NCBI RefSeq assembly: GCF_019468565.1
Contig: NZ_CP080521.1
Location: 372,001 to 436,000 of the forward strand
Reading direction: 5' to 3'
Source: Pseudonocardia sp. DSM 110487
GTDB taxonomy: Bacteria; Actinomycetota; Actinomycetes; Mycobacteriales; Pseudonocardiaceae
Length of the DNA stretch: 64,000 bases
Shown here: positions 7,345-16,327 of the stretch, piece after piece
How the letters are laid out: each line of letters opens with the position of its first letter
Position numbering within the stretch: the stretch's first letter is position 1
Notes under the pieces: generated by a model
Database searches by the model: none
The model's input: the letters and a program-made list of their open reading frames with translations, nothing else
What the model was told of the DNA's origin: nothing
Program-made: the position numbers and the translations under genes

Positions 7345-8769
7345 ATGAACAGGCCACGTCCCGGACTCGACCGCAGGCAGTTCCTGCAGCGACTCGCCGC
7401 TGCCGGCCTGCTCACGGTGCCCGGCGCAGGTGTGCTGTCGGCGTGCGCCACTGGCGGCGGCGGTCCGGCCACGGCGGCGCAGGGTGACGTGAGCGCGCAG
7501 AACCCGCTCGGCGTCGCCGCCGACGCCGGTCTCGACGTCGTCATCTTCAAGGGCGGCTACGGCGACGAGTACGCGCTCTTCCACGAGGAGCTGTACAAGA
7601 AGGCCTACCCGCAGGCGCAGGTCGAGCACACCGCGACCACGCAGATCGCGCAGGAGCTGCAGCCGCGCTTCGTCGCGGGCAACCCGCCGGACGTGCTCGA
7701 CAACTCCGGTGCGCAGAAGATCGACTACGCGACGCTCGCCGCGGAGGGGCAGTGCGCCGACCTCGCCCCGCTCCTCGATGCCCCCACCGTGGACGACCCG
7801 AACGTCAAGATCCGCGACATCCTCCTGCCCGGCGTGCTGGAACAGGGCACCTACGGCGGCAAGTTCGTGATGCTGAACTACGTCTACGCGGCGTTCCCCA
7901 TGTGGTACTCGAAGCCGCTGTTCGAGAAGAACGGCTGGCAGCCCCCCACCACCCTCGACGAGATGCTCGCGCTCTGCGAGCAGATCAAGGCGACTGGCAT
8001 CTCGCCGTGGGCCTACGGGGGCACGAACGCCGCCGACTACGTGCTCGACCTCTCCCTCGGGATGTCGGTGAAGCAGGGTGGCCCCGACGTCGCCAAGAAG
8101 ATCGACAACCTCGAACCGGCTGCATGGCAGCAGGACGTCGTGGTGGCTGGGGTGCAGGCGATCGAGGAGATGGTCCGCAAGGGCTACTTCATGCCGGGGT
8201 CGGAGGCCCTCAAGCACACCGAGGCGCAGACCTCGTGGGTGCAGGGCAAGGCGGCGTTCTACGTCTCGGGGTCCTGGCTGGAGAACGAGATGAAGGGGAT
8301 CGCGCCGCCGGACTTCACGATGACGGCCGCCCCGGTGCCGGTACTCGACAGCGGCTCGGCCCTGCCGGTGACGGCGCTGCGTACTCAGCCCACCGAGGCG
8401 TTCATCGTGCCGGCGCGCGCGAAGAACGTGAACGGCGGGCTGGAGTACCTGCGGCTCATGATGTCCAAGGAGGGCGCGTCGAAGTTCGCCGAGCTCACCG
8501 CCTCGGTGCCGAGCGTGAAGGGCGCCGACGCCGGTGCCGCGGCCACCCCGGCGCTCCAGTCCGTCACGGCGGCCCTTGACGCCGCGGGCAGCGACGTCTT
8601 CTCCTGGCAGGTCAACACCTGGTACGTGAACTTCTACAAGTCGGTGCTGCAGCAGCAGCTCGGCAACCTGCTCGCGGGCCGGATCGACGCGAACACGTTC
8701 ATCTCCACGGTGCAGTCGGAGGCCGACAAGCTCGCCGCCGACCAGAACGTGCCGAAGTTCCAGCGCTGA
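7345..8769 (+). CDS. ngcE: N-acetylglucosamine/chitobiose ABC transporter, solute-binding lipoprotein
   Basis: Extracytoplasmic sugar-binding protein (474 aa) of CUT1 importers, most like NgcE. The N-terminus has a Tat-like RRQFLQRLAAAG followed by the lipobox LSAC. The long mature region contains features typical of this group (FKGGYGDEYALFHEELY, VQGKAAFYVSGSWLENEM). AGGAGG lies 6 nt before the ATG. It is 13 bp behind the SIS gene and 9 bp before the first permease. No ATPase is present; in Streptomyces NgcEFG uses the shared ATPase MsiK, and the same is likely here. Confidence 0.85.
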   Translation: MNRPRPGLDRRQFLQRLAAAGLLTVPGAGVLSACATGGGGPATAAQGDVSAQNPLGVAADAGLDVVIFKGGYGDEYALFHEELYKKAYPQAQVEHTATTQIAQELQPRFVAGNPPDVLDNSGAQKIDYATLAAEGQCADLAPLLDAPTVDDPNVKIRDILLPGVLEQGTYGGKFVMLNYVYAAFPMWYSKPLFEKNGWQPPTTLDEMLALCEQIKATGISPWAYGGTNAADYVLDLSLGMSVKQGGPDVAKKIDNLEPAAWQQDVVVAGVQAIEEMVRKGYFMPGSEALKHTEAQTSWVQGKAAFYVSGSWLENEMKGIAPPDFTMTAAPVPVLDSGSALPVTALRTQPTEAFIVPARAKNVNGGLEYLRLMMSKEGASKFAELTASVPSVKGADAGAAATPALQSVTAALDAAGSDVFSWQVNTWYVNFYKSVLQQQLGNLLAGRIDANTFISTVQSEADKLAADQNVPKFQR

Positions 8770-8778
8770 GGGGCTTTC

Positions 8779-9690
8779 ATGCGCTACGGAAAGTACCGGT
8801 TCATCGCGGGCTTCCTCGCGATCCCGCTGCTGCTCTACGTCGTCTTCGTGGTGTCGCCGTACCTGCAGGCGATCTACATCTCGCTGACCGACTGGCGGGG
8901 GTTCTCCCAGAACCGGAACTTCGTCGGGCTGGCCAACTACGTGGACCTGCTCGGTGACACGCGGTTCTGGCGCGCGATGTGGCACAACCTGCTGCTGCTG
9001 ATCGTCGTCCCGGTCGTGACGCTCGCGATCGCGCTGTTCCTCGCCACGATGACCACGCTGGCGGGGCGGGGCGGGGCGCTCGGCCGGGGCGGCGTGCGCG
9101 GCTCGCGCTTCTACCAGATCGTGTTCGTGTTCCCCTACATCGTGCCGCTGGTGATCGCGGGCCTGCTGTTCGCGTTCTTCTACAACCCGGAAGCCGGCCT
9201 GCTCAACGGGCTGCTGCGGCTGGTCGGCTTCGACTGGCTGGCCCGCCCGTGGCTCGGGGACACGACGTTCGCGCTGCCCGCGGTGATGGCCGTGCTCATC
9301 TGGGCGTTCGTGGGCTTCTACTTCGTGGTACTGAGCGCGGCCATGAAGGCGTTGCCCATCGACGTGTTCGAGGCCGCGGTGCTCGACGGCGCCGGCCAGG
9401 TCCGGACGTTCATGAGCATCACGCTGCCGCTGCTCACCGACAGCCTGAAGGCCTCGTACATCTACCTCGGGATCATGATGCTCGACGGCTTCACGCTGCT
9501 GCAGGTGATGCTGCCCGACGGTGGACCGGACGGCTCGACCGAGGTGGTGGCGCAGTACCTCTACCGCGCCGCGTTCACCGACGGGCGATTCGGCTACGCC
9601 TCGGCGATGGGCGTCGCGCTCTGCCTGGTCACGCTGGTGCTGGCGATCGTGATCCTGCGCGCGGGCCGCCGCGACCGGGTCGAGTTCTGA
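8779..9690 (+). CDS. ngcF: sugar ABC transporter permease, NgcF-like
   Basis: Inner-membrane permease (303 aa) with six predicted spans. The first starts at IAGFLAIPLLLYVVFVVSPYL; the EAA loop that docks the ATPase is near residue 195 (DVFEAAVLDGAGQVRTF). Belongs to the MalF/CUT1 type and pairs with the next gene. An intact operon position directly after the binding protein and close spacing argue for a heterodimeric N-acetylglucosamine or diacetylchitobiose importer. Confidence 0.88.
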   Translation: MRYGKYRFIAGFLAIPLLLYVVFVVSPYLQAIYISLTDWRGFSQNRNFVGLANYVDLLGDTRFWRAMWHNLLLLIVVPVVTLAIALFLATMTTLAGRGGALGRGGVRGSRFYQIVFVFPYIVPLVIAGLLFAFFYNPEAGLLNGLLRLVGFDWLARPWLGDTTFALPAVMAVLIWAFVGFYFVVLSAAMKALPIDVFEAAVLDGAGQVRTFMSITLPLLTDSLKASYIYLGIMMLDGFTLLQVMLPDGGPDGSTEVVAQYLYRAAFTDGRFGYASAMGVALCLVTLVLAIVILRAGRRDRVEF

Positions 9691-9701
9691 GGGGATCTGC
9701 G

Positions 9702-10601
9702 ATGTCGATCGACACCCGCCCGCCGGTTGCCAAGGCAGCGCGGCGGGCCGGCCCGGCGCCGGAGGGCCGCCGCTCGGGATTCGGTGCCCTGAACGCCGGG
9801 GCGCAGGGCCTGCTCGTCGTCTGGGCATTGGTCTGCGTGGTGCCGCTGCTCTGGGCGGTGCTGACGTCGTTCAAGTCCGACCGGGAGATCTTCACGAACC
9901 CGTGGGCCCTGCCGACGGAGTGGCACTTCGACAACTTCGTGCGAGCCTGGACCTCGGCGAGCATCGGCCGCTACTTCATCAACAGTGCGATCGTCGTCAG
10001 CGCAGCGGTGCTGCTGGTGATGCTGCTCGGCGCGATGGTGGCCTACGTGCTCGCCCGCTACGAGTTCCGCGGCCGCAACGTCATCTACTACGCGTTCGTG
10101 GTGGGGATGACGTTCCCGCTGATCCTGGCGCTCGTGCCGCTGTTCTTCGTGGTGCAGAACGTCGGGATGCTCGGCACGTACCACGGCCTCGTCATCGCCT
10201 ACATCGCGTACGCACTGCCGTTCACGGTCTTCTTCCTCACCAACTCGTTCCGCACGTTGCCCGGTGAGCTGATCGAGGCGGCGATGCTGGACGGGTGCTC
10301 GCATGCCGGTGCGTTCTTCCGGATCATGCTTCCGCTGGCCCGGCCGGGGATGATCAGCGTCGGGATCCTCAACTTCTTCGGCCTGTGGAACCAGTTCTAC
10401 CTGCCCCTGGTGCTCATGCCCGACCAGGACCGGTACGTCCTGTCGCAGGGGCTCGCGGTGCTGGCGGCCAACCAGGGCTACCGATCCGACTGGAGCGCGC
10501 TCTTCGCCGGCCTGGTGATCGCCCTGGTCCCGGTGCTCGCGGTGTACGTCGCGTTCCAGCGGAGGATCCAGGACGGGCTGGCCGTGGGCGCGGTCAAGTA
10601 G
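9702..10601 (+). CDS. ngcG: sugar ABC transporter permease, NgcG-like
   Basis: Second permease (299 aa) of the importer, MalG type with six spans. It has the hallmark periplasmic segment LTSFKSDREIFTNPWALP after the first span and an EAA loop LIEAAMLDGCSHAGAFF. The C-terminus ends in a short basic tail. ATG is preceded by GGGG 8 nt upstream, 11 bp after the ngcF stop. It appears to end the operon; the next gene has its own leaderless-type promoter. Confidence 0.88.
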   Translation: MSIDTRPPVAKAARRAGPAPEGRRSGFGALNAGAQGLLVVWALVCVVPLLWAVLTSFKSDREIFTNPWALPTEWHFDNFVRAWTSASIGRYFINSAIVVSAAVLLVMLLGAMVAYVLARYEFRGRNVIYYAFVVGMTFPLILALVPLFFVVQNVGMLGTYHGLVIAYIAYALPFTVFFLTNSFRTLPGELIEAAMLDGCSHAGAFFRIMLPLARPGMISVGILNFFGLWNQFYLPLVLMPDQDRYVLSQGLAVLAANQGYRSDWSALFAGLVIALVPVLAVYVAFQRRIQDGLAVGAVK

Positions 10602-10637
10602 ACAGCCGATCGCGTTCGCGCGGCGTACCTTGCGTAT

Positions 10638-11786
10638 GTGATCGGTGAGAAGGTGCGCGTGCAGGCGCTGCGGTGGGTGTTCCGCGTCCTGTTCGGGCTG
10701 CCGAGACCGGTCAAGCGACTGCTGGCAGGCCGGGCGATCGGGGTGGACGGGCAGGAGCTCGATCTCGACCTGCAACTGCTGGGCCGGGTCGACCGGCTGC
10801 TCGCCAGCAACGACGGTGGCACCGTCGATCGGGCCACCATCGCCGAGCAGCGTCGGCAGGCCGACCTCGCCGCCGACCTCGTGGCCGATGCCCTCCTCGC
10901 CCACATCGAGACCCGTGACCTGCAGGTTCCCGGCGAGGCCGGTCCGCTGCCCGCACGGCTGTACGTGCCCCCAGCGGTGCCCGAGACCCCATCGCTTGTC
11001 GTCTACTTCCACGGTGGCGGATTCGTGATGGGCAGCGTCGCCTCCACCGACCCGCTCTGCCGGTTGCTCGCCGCTCAGTCCGGAGTGCGCGTGCTCTCCG
11101 TGGAGTACCGGCTCGCGCCGGAGCACCCGTACCCGGCGGCGCTCGGGGACGCCATCGCGGCATTCCGGGCCGTGCGGGCCGACGCGGCCGCGTTGGGGGC
11201 AGAGCCGGATCTGATCGCGGTCGGTGGCGACAGCGCCGGTGGCAACCTCGCGCTCGTGGTCGCCCACCAGCAGGCCGTACTGGGCGGCCCGCTGCCGGCG
11301 TTCGTGCTCGCGCTCTACCCCGTCACCGACGCCGAGCGGGACGGCGGGTCGAGGGAGCTCTTCGGCACCGGGTTCGGGCTCACAACCGACCTCCTGCGCG
11401 ATCTCGAGCGCATGTACCTGCCCGACGGCGTGCCCACCGACGACACCCGCGGCGCGATCCTGCGGGCCGCCGACCTGTCCGGAATGCCACCGGTCTACCT
11501 CGCGACGGCCGGCTTCGACCCGCTGCGCGACGAGGGGGAGGAGCTCGCCGCCCGGTTGCGCGAGGCGGGGGTGCCGGTGGTCGCCCGCCGCTTTCCCGGC
11601 CTCGTCCACGGATACGCCAGCTTCACCGCGCTCAGTGCCGCGGCCCGGGACGCCACGCTCGACGCCGCCAGCGCTCTGCGCGCCGGCCTCGGGCTGGTGG
11701 CCGGGGGACACCCGGCGCGCGGACGGCGCCTGCGCATCCCCGAGATGCACCGGGTCGTCCACCCCGATCCGCTCGCGGGCGGCTGA
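10638..11786 (+). CDS. alpha/beta hydrolase, hormone-sensitive lipase family
   Basis: Carboxylesterase/lipase-like enzyme (382 aa) acting on an unknown ester. It shows the oxyanion-hole motif HGGG (VVYFHGGGFVMGS), the nucleophile elbow GDSAGG, an Asp region FDPLRDEGEEL and catalytic His in VHGYAS, all in the HSL-family order. There is an extra N-terminal helical cap of about 90 residues. TACCTT lies 6 nt before the GTG with no Shine-Dalgarno, so the mRNA is probably leaderless. Confidence 0.9.
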   Translation: MIGEKVRVQALRWVFRVLFGLPRPVKRLLAGRAIGVDGQELDLDLQLLGRVDRLLASNDGGTVDRATIAEQRRQADLAADLVADALLAHIETRDLQVPGEAGPLPARLYVPPAVPETPSLVVYFHGGGFVMGSVASTDPLCRLLAAQSGVRVLSVEYRLAPEHPYPAALGDAIAAFRAVRADAAALGAEPDLIAVGGDSAGGNLALVVAHQQAVLGGPLPAFVLALYPVTDAERDGGSRELFGTGFGLTTDLLRDLERMYLPDGVPTDDTRGAILRAADLSGMPPVYLATAGFDPLRDEGEELAARLREAGVPVVARRFPGLVHGYASFTALSAAARDATLDAASALRAGLGLVAGGHPARGRRLRIPEMHRVVHPDPLAGG

Positions 11787-11817
11787 TCACGCGGGCGTCA
11801 CGGCCTAGGATCCCTGC

Positions 11818-12555
11818 GTGGATCGCCGTGACACCGCTGTGACCCTGCCGTGGCTGGGGTCGGGTACCAAGCTGCTCACCGGGGCCGTCAACGCCCTTCC
11901 CGACGACGCGCTGCGCACTCCGAGCGCCCTGCCCGGCTGGAGCCGGGCCCACGTCGTCGCACACGTCGCCCGCAACGCCGAGGCGCTCACCCGGCTCGTG
12001 ACCTGGGCGCGCACCGGGATCGAGACGCCGATGTACTCGTCCCGCGAGCAGAGGGCCGCCGAGATCGAGTCGTCGGCGCAGGCACCGGCCGACGTGCTGC
12101 GCGCCGAGCTCGCGACCACCGCGGCAGATCTCGACGCCGCCCTCGCCGCGCTCGACGACACCACGTGGCAGGCGGAGGTCCGCAGCGCGCTCGGCAGGCC
12201 GATCCCGGCGGCTGAGATCCCGTGGATGCGGGTGCGCGAGGTCTGGCTGCACGCGGTGGACCTGGATGCCGGGGTCTCCGTCGCCGACGTCTCACCCGAC
12301 GTCGTGGACACCTTGCTCGACGACTCGACCGGCACGCTGTCGGCCGCGGAGGGCTGTCCGTCCGCGGTGCTCGCCCCCACCGACCGGGACCGCACCTGGA
12401 CGCTCGGCCCCGCATCCGACGAACCGCTGCGGGTGCGCGGCGATGCGGCGTGGGTACTCGGCTGGCTGGTGGGCCGCACCGGTACCGACGGCGTCGAGGC
12501 CGTCACGGCCGACGGCACCCCCGTGGCCGTCCCGGCACCGCCTCGCTGGCTCTAA
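11818..12555 (+). CDS. maleylpyruvate isomerase-family mycothiol-dependent enzyme
   Basis: A 245-residue DinB-like MDMPI protein. The N-terminal helical bundle has the putative metal His residues in LPGWSRAHVVAHVARNAEAL and VREVWLHAVDLD. The C-terminal small alpha/beta domain is the MDMPI_C type (GPASDEPLRVRGDAAWVLGWLVGR). Family members use mycothiol as cofactor for isomerisation or transfer; the real substrate is unknown. A -10-like TAGGAT is 6 nt before the GTG, again suggesting a leaderless transcript. Confidence 0.85.
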   Translation: MDRRDTAVTLPWLGSGTKLLTGAVNALPDDALRTPSALPGWSRAHVVAHVARNAEALTRLVTWARTGIETPMYSSREQRAAEIESSAQAPADVLRAELATTAADLDAALAALDDTTWQAEVRSALGRPIPAAEIPWMRVREVWLHAVDLDAGVSVADVSPDVVDTLLDDSTGTLSAAEGCPSAVLAPTDRDRTWTLGPASDEPLRVRGDAAWVLGWLVGRTGTDGVEAVTADGTPVAVPAPPRWL

Positions 12556-12644
12556 CCGCCGGTCGAGGGACCCCGCCCCTTCCGGCGGTGACCTCACCCC
12601 GCGGGACAATGCGCGCACCCGGCGCCAGTGGCACAGTGCCGCAA

Positions 12645-13388
12645 GTGGAGATCACGTTCATCGGCAGCGGCGACGCGTTCGGCAGCGGCGGTCGCTTCCA
12701 GACGTGCATCCGGGTGCGGGCGGACGGGGCCACCGCGCTCGTCGACTGTGGCGCCACCAGCCTCACCGCGATGCGGGCGCAGGGCGTCGACCCCGGCGAC
12801 GTCCGGGCGGTCGTCGTATCCCACTTGCACGGGGACCACTTCGGTGGGTTGCCGTTCCTCGTCCTCGACGGCCAGTTCACGCGGCGGACGGCACCGCTCA
12901 CCGTCTTCGGGCCGCTGGGCATGCGCGACCGGCTGCACACCGCGATGGAGACGCTCTATCCCGGCTCCACCGGTGTGGAGCGGCGGTTCCCGGTGAAGAT
13001 CGTCGAGCTGGACGGCGCGGGCGGCACGCGACGGGACGGGCCGTTCTCCGTCCGCGGGTGGGAGGTCGACCACGCCAGCGGGGCACCTGCGCTCGCCGTA
13101 CGCGTGGACGCGGGCGGGCACGGTTTCGGCTACTCGGGCGACACCGCGTGGACTCCGGCGCTGGTCACGGCGGCGGACGGGGCGGACGTCTTCGCGTGCG
13201 AGGCCTATACCTGGGACCAGCAGGTCCGCTACCACCTCGACTACCGCACGCTGCGCGAGCATGCTGGCGAATTGGCGGCGGGCCGGCTGGTGCTGACCCA
13301 CATGGGGCCGAAGATGCTGGCCCGGTTGCGGGAGGCGGAGCACCCTGCCGCCGTGGACGGCCTCGTGCTCGATGCCGGGATGCTCTAG
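12645..13388 (+). CDS. MBL-fold metallo-hydrolase (RNase Z-like)
   Basis: Metallo-beta-lactamase-fold hydrolase (247 aa). It has the metal motif SHLHGDHFGG, a later Asp in GYSGDTAW and a terminal His in VLTHMG. The N-terminus EITFIGSGDAFGSGGRFQT resembles RNase Z/phosphodiesterase-like members rather than beta-lactamases; substrate unknown. Three in-frame starts are possible (ATG 12609, GTG 12636, GTG 12645). The last was chosen because related proteins begin right at this beta strand; none has a clear Shine-Dalgarno. Fourteen bp separate it from the VOC gene. Confidence 0.85.
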   Translation: MEITFIGSGDAFGSGGRFQTCIRVRADGATALVDCGATSLTAMRAQGVDPGDVRAVVVSHLHGDHFGGLPFLVLDGQFTRRTAPLTVFGPLGMRDRLHTAMETLYPGSTGVERRFPVKIVELDGAGGTRRDGPFSVRGWEVDHASGAPALAVRVDAGGHGFGYSGDTAWTPALVTAADGADVFACEAYTWDQQVRYHLDYRTLREHAGELAAGRLVLTHMGPKMLARLREAEHPAAVDGLVLDAGML

Positions 13389-13402
13389 AGGAAGGAAGTC
13401 CG

Positions 13403-13924
13403 ATGCCGCAGCCGCAAGGAGCCGAGCTCGAGGCGGTCCGTGCCCGACGGGCGGAGCTGAAGGAGCGCTACCTCGTCGGCGCGGCCAAGCGCCCCGCATC
13501 GACCGTGCAGGGGGTGCACCACCTCGCGCTGATCTGCCGGGATGTCGAGGAGACGATCCGGTTCTACCAGGAGCTGCTCGGGTTCCCGCTGGTCGAGCTC
13601 GTGGAGAACCGCGACTACGCAGGCTCCAGCCACTTCTTCTTCGACATCGGGAACAACAACCTGCTCGGCTTCTTCGACTTCCCAGGGCACGACCACCCGG
13701 ACTTCACCGAGACGATCGGCGGCGTCCAGCACTTGGCGCTCTCCACGTCGCCGGAGGAGTTCGCGGCCGCCAGGGAGCGCCTGGACGCCGCCGGCATCGA
13801 CTACCTCGGGCCGGACCGGGGCGTGGAGAACAGCCTGTACCTCCGCGACCCCAACGGCGTCGGCCTCGAGTTCTACTGCGAGAAGCTCGGCTTCTTCGAG
13901 GGGGAGCCACTCCTCTCCTCCTGA
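13403..13924 (+). CDS. VOC family (glyoxalase/dioxygenase fold) protein
   Basis: A 173-residue vicinal-oxygen-chelate protein. It carries two beta-alpha-beta-beta-beta modules: VHHLALICRDVEETIRFYQ with a first metal His, and VQHLALSTSPEEF with a second, closing with YLRDPNGVGLEFYCE containing the metal Glu. This is consistent with an active metal site. The N-terminal 35 residues form a charged helix (ELEAVRARRAELKERYL). AAGGAAG lies upstream of the ATG. It likely forms an operon with the MBL hydrolase; the reaction is unknown. Confidence 0.87.
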   Translation: MPQPQGAELEAVRARRAELKERYLVGAAKRPASTVQGVHHLALICRDVEETIRFYQELLGFPLVELVENRDYAGSSHFFFDIGNNNLLGFFDFPGHDHPDFTETIGGVQHLALSTSPEEFAAARERLDAAGIDYLGPDRGVENSLYLRDPNGVGLEFYCEKLGFFEGEPLLSS

Positions 13925-14015
13925 CAGCCGCCTGGCGCGCCCATGGAACCCCACCCCCCACTCGTGCGTCCCTGTACATGGACGACGTATACGCCGAAAG
14001 CGACGGGTGGGGAGC

Positions 14016-15242
14016 ATGGACGACTTCCGTGGCCGTGGTGGGCCGCCCCCTGGGCGGCCGCCAGTGCCGGGGCGCCGTGGCGGAGCCCCCCAGTGGGGGC
14101 AGCCGCAGCGGCCCCATCCGGGGCGAGCCTATCCGGCCCCGCCACCAGCACCCTCAGGGCAGGGCGCCGGGTACCCGCCGCCGGAACCCCCGCACAGGCC
14201 GCGTCCCCTGCAGCGCACGGCGTTGCTGCCGGCCCAGCGCCGACGAGGCAGCCCGCAAGGTGCCACCGGCGCGCCGCCGCGGCGCCCGCCCCGGCCACGG
14301 CCCGTGCGGGGCCGCCCGCGCTGGGGGCGTCGCCTCGGCCTTGCGCTGCTCGCTCTGCTGGTCGCGGTGGCCGGGTTCGCGGTGTACGTGGACGGCACGC
14401 TCGCGCGGGTGCCGGCGCTCCCATCGGACAGCGAGGCCTCGTCGGAAGGCACCAACTGGCTGATCGTGGGCTCGGACAGCCGGGCGAACCTCACGGCGGA
14501 GCAGCGCAAGGAGTACGCCACGGGCGACCCGGAGTCTGAGCTCACCGACACGATCATGCTCCTGCACACCGGCAGCGGGCCCACCACCCTGGTCAGCATC
14601 CCGCGTGACTCCATCGTCGACATCCCCGGCAAGGGCCGGCACAAGATCAATTCAGCGTACGGCCGCGGGGGTGGCGCCGACGGCGGGGGGCCCGAGCTGC
14701 TCGTCCGCACCGTCGAGAACGCCACGGGCCTGCGCATCGACCACTACGTCGAGATCGGGTTCCTCGGCATCGTCTCCGTGGTCGACGCGGTGGGCGGCGT
14801 CGAGATGTGCGTCCCGGAGGCGATCAAGGATCCGAAGGCCGCGCTGGACATCAAGGCCGGCTGCCAGACGCTCGACCAGGCCACCGCGCTGGGCTACGTG
14901 CGGACAAGGGCCACCGCGTCATCCGACTTCGGGCGGGTGGAACGCCAGCGCGCGTTCATCTCCGCGCTGCTGGACAAGGCCACGAGCCCGAGCACGCTGT
15001 TCAACCCGTTCCGGATCGTCCCGCTGGCCACGGGCCTGTCGAGCTCGGTCGCGGTGGACGGCGGCACGCACGTCTGGCACCTCGCCCAGCTGGGTCTGGC
15101 GATGCGCGGTCTCTCGGACGGCGTCTCGACCACGGTCCCGGTCCGCGACGGTGCGGTGAACTGGGACCGCACGAGAGCAAAGGCCCTGTTCGACGCGCTG
15201 GCGGCCGACGAAAGGCCACCCGAGAACGCACTGGGCCCCTGA
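14016..15242 (+). CDS. LytR-CpsA-Psr (LCP) family cell-wall glycopolymer ligase
   Basis: Membrane-anchored phosphotransferase (408 aa) that in Actinobacteria attaches arabinogalactan or other glycopolymers to peptidoglycan. A Pro/Gly/Arg-rich cytoplasmic tail of about 100 residues precedes one span (LGLALLALLVAVAGFAVYV). The LCP domain shows NWLIVGSDSR, DTIMLLHTG and VSIPRDSIVDIPG (pyrophosphate/Mg and Arg residues), then KINSAYGRGG and a C-terminal GYVRTRATASSDFGRVERQ. GGGGAG is 5 nt before the ATG. Monocistronic, ending in a terminator. Confidence 0.92.
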   Translation: MDDFRGRGGPPPGRPPVPGRRGGAPQWGQPQRPHPGRAYPAPPPAPSGQGAGYPPPEPPHRPRPLQRTALLPAQRRRGSPQGATGAPPRRPPRPRPVRGRPRWGRRLGLALLALLVAVAGFAVYVDGTLARVPALPSDSEASSEGTNWLIVGSDSRANLTAEQRKEYATGDPESELTDTIMLLHTGSGPTTLVSIPRDSIVDIPGKGRHKINSAYGRGGGADGGGPELLVRTVENATGLRIDHYVEIGFLGIVSVVDAVGGVEMCVPEAIKDPKAALDIKAGCQTLDQATALGYVRTRATASSDFGRVERQRAFISALLDKATSPSTLFNPFRIVPLATGLSSSVAVDGGTHVWHLAQLGLAMRGLSDGVSTTVPVRDGAVNWDRTRAKALFDALAADERPPENALGP

Positions 15243-15250
15243 CCTGTACC

Positions 15251-15356
15251 GACGAACGGCGCTGTTGTGCCACTGAGGGCTGCACGCTTGCTCCGCGGCG
15301 CGCGCAGCCCTCAGACATGCATGGCGTCGGATAGGTACCGACGAACGCGCCGTTCG
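15251..15356. terminator. nested inverted repeats between lcp and ku
   Basis: Inner hairpin: CTGAGGGCTGC (15273-15283) with GCAGCCCTCAG (15302-15312). Outer arms: GACGAACGGCGC (15251-15262) with GCGCCGTTCGTC (15345-15356). The outer left arm also recurs as a direct repeat of TACCGACGAAC. The site lies between convergent genes and probably terminates both. Confidence 0.65.
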
Positions 15357-15373
15357 TCTGAATCAGAGACGGC

Positions 15374-16273
15374 TCAGGCCGGCTTGCGGCGCTTCCGTGG
15401 GGCCTCGTCGTCGTCCTTCTTGCGGGGGGACTTCCGGGCCGGAGGCTTCTTCTCCGCAGGCTCCTCCGCGGGCTCGGCGGGCTGCCCGCTCGCGGCCCGC
15501 GCGGCCTCCACGCTCGCCTGCAGGGCGCTGAGCAGGTCGGTCATGCTGTCCGGGCCCTCTTCGGCCTTCGCGGCCGCGGGAGCAGGCCGGGTCTCGCCCG
15601 TGGTGCGCTTGCGCTCGATCAGCTCGACGACCGCGTCACGGTACTCGTCGTGGAACTGCGTGGGGTCGAACTCGGCGCCGAGGCTCTCCACGAGGGAGGC
15701 CGCCATCGTCAGCTCCTGGGGCCGCAGCTCCACCTCGGCGTCGAGGATGTCGAACTCGGGTTCGCGCACCTCGTCGGGCCACAGCATCGTCTGCAGCACG
15801 ATCGCCTTGTCGCGCACGCGCAGCAGGGCGATGCTCTCGCGCTGCCGCAGCGCGACCTTGACGACCGCCATCCGATCGGTCTGCACGAGCGCCTCGCGCA
15901 GCAGCGCGTACGGCTTGGCCGCCTTCGCCTCCGGCTCGAGGTAGTAGCTCTTGTCGAACAGCAGCGGGTCGATCTGGTCGGCAGGCACGAACTCGACCAC
16001 GTCGATCTCGTGGCCGGACTTCGTGGGCAGCGAGTCGAGGTCCTCCTCGTCAAGGGTGATCAGCTCGCCGTCGTCGGTCTCGTAGCCCTTGACGATGTCG
16101 GCGTACTCCACCTCCTCACCGTCGATCGAGCAGGTGCGCTTGTACCTGATCCGTCCACCGTCGGCCGCGTGCACCTGGTGGAACCTGATGTCGTGGTTGG
16201 ACGTCGCCGAGTACGCCTTCACCGGCACGCTCACCAGCCCGAACGACACCGCGCCGCTCCACATCGCGCGCAT
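15374..16273 (-). CDS. ku: Ku protein, non-homologous end joining
   Basis: Homodimeric DNA double-strand-end binding protein (299 aa), which recruits ligase in bacterial NHEJ. The Ku core runs from WSGAVSFGLVSVPVKAYSAT to about residue 250 (IHF: QFHDEYRDAVVELIERK). It is followed by a low-complexity Ala/Glu linker and a Lys/Arg-rich tail (KKPPARKSPRKKDDDE) typical of the extended C-terminus of actinobacterial Ku. GGGGG lies just upstream of the ATG; a second ATG three codons later is possible. It is divergent from a DNA ligase gene, with 54 bp between starts. Confidence 0.95.
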   Translation of the reverse strand: MRAMWSGAVSFGLVSVPVKAYSATSNHDIRFHQVHAADGGRIRYKRTCSIDGEEVEYADIVKGYETDDGELITLDEEDLDSLPTKSGHEIDVVEFVPADQIDPLLFDKSYYLEPEAKAAKPYALLREALVQTDRMAVVKVALRQRESIALLRVRDKAIVLQTMLWPDEVREPEFDILDAEVELRPQELTMAASLVESLGAEFDPTQFHDEYRDAVVELIERKRTTGETRPAPAAAKAEEGPDSMTDLLSALQASVEAARAASGQPAEPAEEPAEKKPPARKSPRKKDDDEAPRKRRKPA

Positions 16274-16327
16274 GCGAGCCCCCGTTTCCTCCGCCGTTTC
16301 GCGACACTGAAGTGACAGCATGGCGGC

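Noticed and set aside
7165..9828. Very long minus-strand open frame opposite the sugar transporter genes
   Set aside because: It is an antisense shadow of GC-rich genes (His/Arg/Glu-rich translation, no domains), with clear family matches on the plus strand.
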